Origin: Wallemia ichthyophaga EXF-994
Taxonomy: Eukaryota; Basidiomycota; Wallemiomycetes; Wallemiales; Wallemiaceae
DNA length: 64,000 nt
Direction of reading: 5' to 3'
Assembly: GCF_000400465.1 (NCBI RefSeq)
Contig: NW_008806279.1
Span: forward strand, 62,001-126,000
Part shown: positions 57,071 to 64,000 of the stretch, one piece after another
Layout: every line of letters begins with the position of its first letter
Numbering within the stretch: the stretch's first letter is position 1
Made by a program: the position numbers and the translations under genes
The notes under the pieces: generated by a model
The model's input: only the letters and a program-made list of their open reading frames with translations
What the model was told of the DNA's origin: nothing
Databases searched by the model: none

Positions 57071-57488
57071 ATGGTGTGTATTTGCAGCAGGCTATAAATC
57101 CACACTCACCCCACTCCCACAGCCAAAAGCCGCTGCCGCCAAACCACAACACAAGTTCGTCCTCGACTACTCGAAGCCTGCTGAAGATAAGGTCTTCGAT
57201 GGTCAAGCGTTCGAACAATACCTTGTAGAGCGCATCAAGGTTGAGGGCAAGACTGGCCAGCTCGGCGACAACGTCAAGATTGGTAGATCAGGTGACAAGC
57301 TCATCGTTACCAGCAACATTCCTTTCTCAAAGCGCTACCTTAAGTACCTCACTAAGAAGTACCTCCGTAAGCAACAGCTTAAGGAGTGGCTTAGAGTTGT
57401 TGCTACCTCAAAGGACACCTACTCTCTCCGCTTCTACTCTGTCGACTTCCCTGGTGCGGAAGACGAGGAGGAGGAAGATGAAGAGTAA
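57071..57488 (+). CDS. RPL22: Ribosomal protein eL22
   Basis: Coding exons 57071-57073 (ATG alone) and 57123-57488 give 122 aa. The intron GTGTGT...CACAG follows the start codon directly. The protein reads [20 protein letters not shown], then [40 protein letters not shown] and [20 protein letters not shown]. All eL22 blocks are present, with the usual acidic tail. Reading through the intron would insert foreign residues, so splicing is well supported. Confidence 0.96.
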
Positions 57489-57656
57489 GTGTAGCACTTG
57501 GTCTTTTTCGTCTTTGGGTTTTTACGAGCGTCCCAAATAAACAAGCTTGTGATAGCCTGGGCGACATTCCCAGAAGATAAATGAAATATTAGTACAACAG
57601 GGTATGGTGTGCGGTGTGCGAGAAGTGTGCGTCATGTATTTCTCCGTATCTAGTTG

Positions 57657-58990
57657 CTACTCCACCTCTTCCACCTCTCCAAACTCCCATTTGAAGCAAT
57701 CAATGCAATCTTCTGGCGAGTGTGTTAGTGCAGCTAATAGTGAAAATCCCTCGCACCCTCCGAAGTTGGCTTTGGGACATAAGCCACGCCATCGTCGTCC
57801 TCCCATTCTTGCTCGAGAATTTCTTTTATAACAGTAAGGATGCGATGATGTCTAAGATCGACAGCCCAACCGAGTTTAGACACTGTATCATAAACAATGC
57901 TCATACCCGTATGGCAGCGAGTTTCAAGAGCGAAGCCTACGGCGTTGCACGGTGAGAGTAAGCCATTACACGTGCCCTGCGCGACGGGGTCAGCAGTATG
58001 ATAGACGTGCCACACCGCCGTCAACTCGGGAGGTATAGAAGGGAGGTGAAGGCGTTGCGCGGGAATCCTATCGCCCGGTGTCTCGAAAGTAACAGCCGGA
58101 AGGCCAAAAGTGAGCCCTAGCATGGAAGCGAGGGCGCCGCCGAGACTGTGCCCCGTCAACCAGATATCGGCATGCGGGTAGGCAAAGCTGATACGGTCGA
58201 GCAGCTGCGTTGCGTCCGGGTAGTACACACTGTCCGCTTGCACTGCCCGCTCGAGACATTGCTCACGACACGCCCACCTTCCCGCGTAGCAGTCGCACAC
58301 GGGCGTCCATGTCCAGCTCACGCGCGCACAGCAGCAGCTGAACAGGAGGTTATCCTGTGGAGGTGAGTGTGAGTGTGTGTATCGTCGAGAATCACCACCT
58401 CCACTCACATTGAACTTGTCATTCTTCGCAGAGGGTCCTCCGCCCCCAATCAACCCCGCGGATGTGCCCTTGATGGACACGACTACGCTGCTGTTGTCAG
58501 ATGAGGCGAATATGTGCCCGCGTAGCCCGTCGTCGCTGTTACGCCACCCGAAGGACTCCACCGTCGTGAGTGGACTCGGTGGTGGTATCCAGCTTTCGTC
58601 GGATGGCGTCACATAGGCATTCTGTGCTAGCCGAGCCATCGTTAGCAGCGTCTGCCTGTCTGTGACGTTTGGGACTTTCACATCAATATCGTCGAATATT
58701 GTTGTGGTGAGTGTGTCGTGGGTGCTTGTGTGTATTGGTCGGCGGATTTTCTTGCGCGTTGATTTGAGATTTGGTGTGTGTGTGTCGTTTGCTTCGTATG
58801 CGTCGTATGCGTCGTATGCGTCGTGTGTTCCCCTTAGCAGCAACAAATCCAAATCGACCGCATCGATAGCGATCCTCTTGTAGTCGTAAAGCAGCCACGT
58901 CAATGCCACAGTCATTGCTACTGCCACTGCAATCGCTCGTCTCCGCACTATCGCCATCGTTATCATCGACATCATCGACATCATCGTCAT
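57657..58990 (-). CDS. ATG15: Autophagic body lipase Atg15
   Basis: Exons 58990-58409, 58354-57757 and 57712-57657 give 411 aa. Type II membrane lipase that degrades autophagic bodies in the vacuole. A short N-terminus and signal anchor (AIAVAVAMTVALTWLLYDY), then RQTLLTMARLAQNAYVTP, FGWRNSDDGLRGHIFASSDN, KGTSAGLIGGGGPSAKNDKF, DNLLFSCCCARVSWTWTPVC, nucleophile elbow WLTGHSLGGALAS, and VYHTADPVAQGTCNG with the catalytic Asp. The third exon adds EEDCIDCFKWEFGE, the family C-terminus, which the single ORF misses. Intron 1 (51 nt) is in frame without a stop. A DAYDAYDAYEA repeat follows the anchor. Start choice among clustered ATGs is uncertain. Confidence 0.92.
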
Positions 58991-59068
58991 AGTTGAAGAT
59001 AACGATATTTATCCACATGCACATGAATTTTATGTATCAACTTGCATTTATTCTCCTTGAGAAATTTT

Positions 59069-60010
59069 CTACAACATACGTCTAATCTTACGACAGATTC
59101 TATAGAACCAGTGGAGGTTGAGGGTATTGAGTGTGATATTGCCTACGACATACAATCCAACTATATGTCCAGGCAGGCTGTCGTAGTTTTCCCTGATGCT
59201 TTCGAAGAAGACAGCGCTCATATAGCCACCGAAGGCGATGCGCGCGAGGAAGAAGGAAGCAGTGAGAGCGATACCATTAGCCACGTACCACATAGAGGTT
59301 CTTTTATGAGTGCGATCGAGGAACCTGCGATGAGGAACGACGTCAGCCACGTGTTACACCACCACGCATTCACCTACCAATTGAGATTCACAAACGGTGT
59401 GCTCGCCTCCCACAGCAGAAACGCCGGTCCAAGATTCATGAACATTGGGGTGAAGCTGTACAGATAAGCTAACCCGCTGAACGCGCCATGCGCGACAAAG
59501 ACGGCAGAGCGGGTATACAATTCATACAGCACATCCCAGGCGAAATAGCCCAGTGAGAAGGCGTGCAAACTTCCTATCAGCCTGTCGTATCCGTGTATAT
59601 TGCGACTGAGCGCTAGCGGTGAGGCGCGCAACACGTAGAGCGATGCGGGCGCTGTAAGGAGTGAATGCACTAGCGATACACTGTGTGCATTCCAATCCAG
59701 CTTGTCTGTGCTGCTCAGCTGCCTATAAACCTTGGAATAGCGACGTGACACTACATCCGATAGCTTCGAAACGCCGTAACACCCCACGAAGCATATGGCG
59801 AATGGTGCTAGACCTGTTAGTTGCGCTCAGTTCATTCTCCTCCTCCCACCCACGCCAATGGTCCTGAAAATATTGCGGTAACAACATAATCCTCGTGATC
59901 GTCAGAAGCAACAACGTCATTGGAGATTTGATAGGATAATCGTGATGATATATATTACAAGTTGCTTGGGTATAGCTGTACGTTGCGATGAAGGGTGTTA
60001 AGGCTTGCAT
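59069..60010 (-). CDS. TLC-domain membrane protein (TMEM56-like)
   Basis: Exons 60010-59854, 59813-59378 and 59324-59069 give 282 aa. Polytopic protein: FRLAPFAICFVGCYGVSK-like helix across intron 1, KVYRQLSSTDKLDWNAHSVS, VHSLLTAPASLYVL, IGSLHAFSLGYFAWDVLYEL, FMNLGPAFLLWEASTPFVNL, then NWFLDRTHKRTSMWYVANG across intron 2 and two more helices. This is the TRAM-LAG1-CLN8 fold, TMEM56/YPR114W branch, not ceramide synthase: the Lag1 HH motif is absent. Function in lipid handling is only a family-level guess. Confidence 0.85.
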
Positions 60011-60161
60011 GTTTCAGTGTCTTGTTATCTTTTAGACCACTTTTAGACCATCAGTCAAAGCACTGACAGTGCTTACTGCCAGCCTTATGTTGACCGCCAC
60101 AAGCATGTTCGTTGATGAAAGATGGTTGATTGCCTGTATCTTTGTTAGCTCTATCGCATTC

Positions 60162-61076
60162 CTACAAAAACCACCCACAGTCAAATATCACAGGCCAGGA
60201 CCTTTCGAGCGAGTGGCCGATGAATGGATTGCTGGGGTCGTTCTTGTTCGCAAACCACCATTGCGTCTCGTCATGTATAGCATCACCGGATGGAGCCTCG
60301 ATCAGGTTGAGCATCTCAACATACCTCCCAAGTGGATTGTTGAGTATCCTATCCTGCGACACGAGAAACTGACCAGCCCATGTGACCAACTGGTCCTGAT
60401 CATCTGGACACTCCGTGCCTGTAAACAGCTGATAGATACTTTTCATTTGCGGCAGGGTATGTCCTTCAGTTACGCCGCAGTTGCCTCTGACGTAAGGACC
60501 TAGACTGAGAAATGCAGATGACGGGAGAATGAAGTTGAGTCTGTCGTACATAATCCAATACCAGGCTGGGTGTGGCTGCAGAAACAGTGTTTTGTCTGCA
60601 AGGACGAGATCTTGTGAAGTGTTGAGATTGTCGGGGAAGATAGTTGCTTTGTAGCGCTGTATTATATGGTGGAGGTATGTGCCACCCTCTCTTCCGACAT
60701 TTGGGAGGTAGACTACGTTATCAACTATCTTGCCAAGCTTCTTGCTTAGCTCATCACTCGGTTCCTGCTTCACGTAGACAGTATCAGACAGCTTGAACCT
60801 CCAGTGCAGGCGCTGTCTGATAAGATTAGCAAAGCCGCTAAACTTGTCGATATCCTCGTTGTAGTACGCGTATACTATCTCCAGCGTAGGCCTTCTAAGC
60901 AGCTGCAAAGATATCTTCCAGACTATAACCAGAACAAGTGTCAATAATAGCGCTATGAGTATCCGCTTCATCTTTGGTTTCTTCTGGCTGTTAGTTCTAG
61001 ACGACTGTGTCGATTGCGGCTGCTTTATATGCTTCGATGGACTCAGTGGTGGTGACAGCGGTGGCGTATTATACAT
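60162..61076 (-). CDS. DUF3431-type signal-anchored protein
   Basis: Single exon, 304 aa from the ATG at 61076; the frame is open upstream but without ATG. A cytosolic N-terminus rich in Pro/Ser, then one signal anchor (ILIALLLTLVLVIVWKISLQ). The luminal part starts LEIVYAYYNEDIDKF and has VVYLPNVGREGGTYLHHII, ADKTLFLQPHPAW and GGCG-like RGNCGVTEGH. This order is that of fungal DUF3431 proteins, which look like Golgi glycosyltransferases. Enzyme activity is not shown. Confidence 0.8.
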   Translation of the reverse strand: MYNTPPLSPPLSPSKHIKQPQSTQSSRTNSQKKPKMKRILIALLLTLVLVIVWKISLQLLRRPTLEIVYAYYNEDIDKFSGFANLIRQRLHWRFKLSDTVYVKQEPSDELSKKLGKIVDNVVYLPNVGREGGTYLHHIIQRYKATIFPDNLNTSQDLVLADKTLFLQPHPAWYWIMYDRLNFILPSSAFLSLGPYVRGNCGVTEGHTLPQMKSIYQLFTGTECPDDQDQLVTWAGQFLVSQDRILNNPLGRYVEMLNLIEAPSGDAIHDETQWWFANKNDPSNPFIGHSLERSWPVIFDCGWFL

Positions 61077-61267
61077 TGCACAACTATATTTTCTTCTTGA
61101 TCGTCGCGCCGGAAGGATAGGCTGGTATGCCTGGAACACAACTCCATGTAATCAAATATTAATTCCCTATCAAGTAATACATATGCAAGTACAATGTAAT
61201 TTATATTAAGATGGTGCTTATGATATTGAATACATCAAGGAAATTCCAGGTACTCCGTTTGATCGCG

Positions 61268-61891
61268 CTAGTGCAGCTCTTGACACAATAGCTTAACGTT
61301 TATAATCCCTGTGTCAAGACCTCTTATTGGTATAATCTCTGAGCCACTGGGGGTGTTTGCAGTAGCCATCCACGCCTTGTTGTCCTGGGTTATGTCATCC
61401 TTCATTTCCAACAGAACTGCAAATGTCAAGTCTTCTTGCTCACTTATTGGTTCAAGCAAAGCGTCTAAGCTCGACAACCTCACCAGTATTGATCTTGCGT
61501 AGTTGCCAATCTCAGACTTTTTCAAACCGCCGACAAATTCTTCGTCTTTGAGATTTTCCGGTATTTCACCTGCGACTACATTTGAGATATTGAATATGAA
61601 TCTCTCGATCGGTACATCTTGCGTGTTCTTTATTAGTATGATTACATTCTCCACGTTATCCTCGTGCAGCTCCACCTTGACGCATCTGATTAGCTCTGCT
61701 ATATAGCTCTGTACCACTGCCACTCTACTCTTGTACACAATTGCTCCCCACTTCTGCTTCCTCTCGAATGTGAATTGTGGATACACTTGCCGTATCTGTA
61801 GGATGGAGTGCAGGCTAATCTCTATAATATCCCCAATGAGTTCCACGTTTTCATTGTAGCTGAGTGAATTTTCTTGGGTGCTATCAACCAT
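61268..61891 (-). CDS. REV7: HORMA protein Rev7/Mad2B
   Basis: Single exon, 207 aa from the ATG at 61891 (an earlier in-frame TTG is not used). HORMA fold: VELIGDIIEISLHSILQIRQ, VYPQFTFERKQKWGAIVYKS, LIRCVKVELHEDNVENVIIL, VPIERFIFNISNVVAGEIPE and a C-terminal seat-belt region with RGLDTGIINVKLLCQELH. The block IERFIF matches VERFVFE of Rev7, the DNA polymerase zeta accessory subunit for translesion synthesis. Mad2 itself lacks this branch's start. Confidence 0.85.
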   Translation of the reverse strand: MVDSTQENSLSYNENVELIGDIIEISLHSILQIRQVYPQFTFERKQKWGAIVYKSRVAVVQSYIAELIRCVKVELHEDNVENVIILIKNTQDVPIERFIFNISNVVAGEIPENLKDEEFVGGLKKSEIGNYARSILVRLSSLDALLEPISEQEDLTFAVLLEMKDDITQDNKAWMATANTPSGSEIIPIRGLDTGIINVKLLCQELH

Positions 61892-62084
61892 TGGGTTATT
61901 GTGGGTGATAGGTGATGTAAGGTGCAAGTCGTTCAAATTAAGAGATGGGTGAGTAAAATAAGAGATTTGAGTAGATTAGCCACTACCGCATCAAATCACC
62001 TCAACCATTTCCCACTCCGCCTCCTCCTTCCTTTTTCCGGTATAAAACCACTTCTTAATCCGTTACAGTCACCAGCAAATTACT

Positions 62085-62778
62085 ATGTCACAAACGACTA
62101 GCCCAGTTACCTCAGCACCAACATCGCCCTCCAAGCAATGGCCAAACCCAATGGAGGTGGGTGTCGCTATGCGCTGTGCGTAGCCACCACTAACCAACGC
62201 CCCTCAGAACGTGCAAACTCCACTCGACAAGGATGAAGTGCACCAAGTGATTGGTAAACACGCGCAACCAAATTCTAACAAAATTTTAAGTGAGTGCAGT
62301 TCACTATCTACTACGCCCGCCTAACACCTCCCCAGTCGGTTGGAAAAACTCCCCAGAAGGAAACAAAGCGCTGGATCACTACCTCAACAAGGTCTGCAGA
62401 CAAGGCGACCACGTCATCCTCCTCGTTGTTCTCCCTACGTCCCTCTTCAAGACTTCTGGCTTCGGCACGGATGATAGAAAAATGGAGCGTAAGGCTTTGC
62501 GTGATATGCAGGAGCACGCACAGACACTATCCGTTGAGAAGATAAAGCTTATTGAGGAGAAGGGTGCAACGGCATCCCTCGAAATCGTTCACGGAGAGCG
62601 TAGATATGTTATTGAGTGGCTCGCTCACAGACGCTCTGTCGATCTCATCATCCTCGGCAGAAAGAAGGGTCATGCTCCTGCAAAGGGTCTCTCAAAGGTG
62701 TTCATGGGTCACCCTGTTGGATCTACCGTGCAGCACGTCCTTCACAAGGTCTCAGTGCCCGTTTTGGTTGTCAACTAA
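62085..62778 (+). CDS. Universal stress protein (UspA family)
   Basis: Exons 62085-62156, 62208-62289 and 62336-62778 give 198 aa. After a Ser/Pro/Thr-rich start, the third exon begins the fold: NKILIGWKNSPEGNKALDHY across the intron, HVILLVVLP, a middle helix, and the ATP-binding signature LIILGRKKGHAPAKGLSKVF with GHPVGSTVQHVLHKVSVPVL. This matches the G-x2-G-x9-G(S/T) pattern. Probably an ATP-binding stress protein. Promoter has TATAAAA at 62041. Confidence 0.88.
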
Positions 62779-62929
62779 GCGTTGAGCAGTTGTTTGTCTG
62801 CGGATTGGATTCTTTTCTCTTATATTCTACTTCTACTTCGTATAATTATACATGTCACTTTACTTTAACGCGTAGCTGATACAAGATGGTGAGATTCATG
62901 ATTCTTTGTGCTCTACCCATTACAACCAT

Positions 62930-64000
62930 TCAAAGCTTAGACTGGGGTATGTCGCGCTTCTTCCTCGCATACCCCATTCCCAAGACAACCTTTCCTGCCT
63001 GACTGTCGTTCTTCATTTCAAACGCCAGCACCTCACCAAGATCCCAGATACGCGTGGAGAGAGTATCGCCTGGGGAGACAGGTGAAGTGAATCTAGCGCC
63101 AACAGCGACGATAGCGCCGGGATCCCCACCGCCGATACCAACGATAAGGGCGCGAGTTGCGATACCATAAGTTGCGAGACCGTGCAAAATGGGTGCTTTG
63201 AAACCAGCCATCTTTGCCATAGCGGGATCGATGTGAAGGGGGTTATAATCACCGCTGAGTCGGTAGAGCGCTGCCTGGTCTTTGGACGTCTGCTCGGTGA
63301 TGACGACATCGGCGTCGCGCGCTGGCACGGGCGGTGCGGCAGGAGGACCAGCTACAGCGCGCGAGAAACGCGTTCCTGTCTTTGCACCGACATTGAATGT
63401 GGAAGACTGCACGAACAAGTGGATTGGGTGCGTTAGTGAGTGGGATTTGGAATATGAGAGTATGTCCCACTCACAAACATCCTGGCGTACACGTTACTGC
63501 CGTTGCAGAGAGTGGATTCAGTATCGACGACAATCCCTTTGGCTGGCGTTGGTGTTAGATAGTGGATAAATCAATACCACCGCTACCGACCATTCTCGTG
63601 GACACCGACGATGCGCTTCTTCATCACAAATACGTCACCGTCGTCGCGGCTGTCGAGAGGCAGGGGCTTGAGCATCTCGCAGTACTGAGAGCCGTGCAAT
63701 ATCCGCCCTGGATCCATCTCAGGCAGACCGGGTACATTGCCGGACATCTTGCTGGCATAAGCGAAGAAATCAACGACGGTGCTGCTGTCACCTTTGAAAT
63801 TAAGCACAACGGGATACGTGGGGAGTGCAGCAAACGCTGCGTCGTTCTCGTAGACGAGACTTAATTCGCTGGCTTTGGATCCCACCCCGAGTGCGTATAC
63901 TGTTCTTGTCGTTAGCTGTGTATTATTATTTACTGCCAAGCTCACATAGCAAATCACGCGTATTCCAGCTCACTTTCTCGTCCTCGAATTTGAAATCAAG
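62930..64000 (-). CDS. Peroxisomal MaoC-type enoyl-CoA hydratase 2 (5' end missing)
   Basis: Exons 64000-63946 (open at the window edge), 63899-63591, 63536-63475, 63406-62930; 300 residues seen. N-terminal hot-dog half: TRDLLLYALGVGSKASELSL across intron 1 and PGLPEMDPGRILHGSQY. C-terminal half holds the hydratase-2 motif YRLSGDYNPLHIDPAMAKMA with catalytic Asp and His, GFKAPILHGLATYG, then ends SKL, a type 1 peroxisomal signal. It resembles the hydratase part of multifunctional enzyme 2 in peroxisomal beta-oxidation, here without dehydrogenase domains in view. Only a few N-terminal residues are probably missing. Confidence 0.9.

Noticed and set aside
59069-60010. Ceramide synthase (Lag1/Lac1)
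   Set aside because: The TLC fold is present but the catalytic HH motif and homeobox-like region are absent.

Overview
The window is nuclear DNA from a fungus, most likely a basidiomycete with a very compact genome. It holds fungal-specific genes: a HapX-type bZIP iron regulator, an Ort1-type ornithine carrier, Sls1, Mcp1, an Fta4-like kinetochore protein and ATP synthase subunit k. Almost every intron is 40-70 nt, starts GTGAGT, GTGGGT, GTGTGT or GTGCGT, carries a CTAAC/CTCAC-like branch site and ends AG. About 45 genes fill 64 kb. Wallemiomycetes is my best guess from compactness and intron style; this is inference, with no taxon marker read.

Layout. 1-10.3 kb: coiled-coil protein with a CC1-box (cut by the window edge), UPF1-like helicase, COX13, UBC6, Roadblock light chain head to head with aspartokinase HOM3, and an ankyrin-DIL protein. 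10.4-13.2 kb: decayed F-box-like sequence, one copy of a duplicated block, and an intact PTEN phosphatase. 13.3-24.8 kb: La-motif protein, calcineurin A, ACC-synthase-like aminotransferase, FG-GAP membrane protein, two unknown proteins, Fta4-like protein, WBP1. 24.8-26.6 kb: second copy of the duplicated block, carrying only the PTEN 5' end. 26.6-45 kb: RRM protein, MCP1-like, HAPX, SLS1, MRS2, ornithine carrier, GPN2, THO7, MTR3, eL42, a second UBC6-like E2 without membrane tail, tRNase Z, PEX12, MFS transporter. 45-55.5 kb: variant histone H3, HOS2-type deacetylase, cyclophilin H, SEC31 (10-N gap and a frameshift). 55.9-64 kb: ATP19, an unknown protein, eL22, ATG15, TLC-domain protein, DUF3431 protein, REV7, universal stress protein, and a peroxisomal MaoC hydratase cut by the window end.

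The genes are housekeeping and signalling genes rather than a cluster. Themes recur: mitochondrion (COX13, ATP19, MRS2, ornithine carrier, SLS1, MCP1), ER and secretory pathway (UBC6, WBP1, SEC31), peroxisome (PEX12, SKL-tailed hydratase), RNA handling (La protein, THO7, MTR3, tRNase Z, cyclophilin H) and chromatin (H3, HOS2). Exon coordinates were worked out by hand from frame continuity, splice signals and family conservation. The most unusual content is in gene structure: introns in or directly after the ATG of four genes, micro-exons down to 3 nt, an apparent AT-AG intron, a recent segmental duplication of the PTEN 5' region, a PEX12 RING without zinc ligands, and an H3 with three extra tail residues. 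I found no CRISPR array, no tRNA or rRNA gene, and no recognisable transposon.
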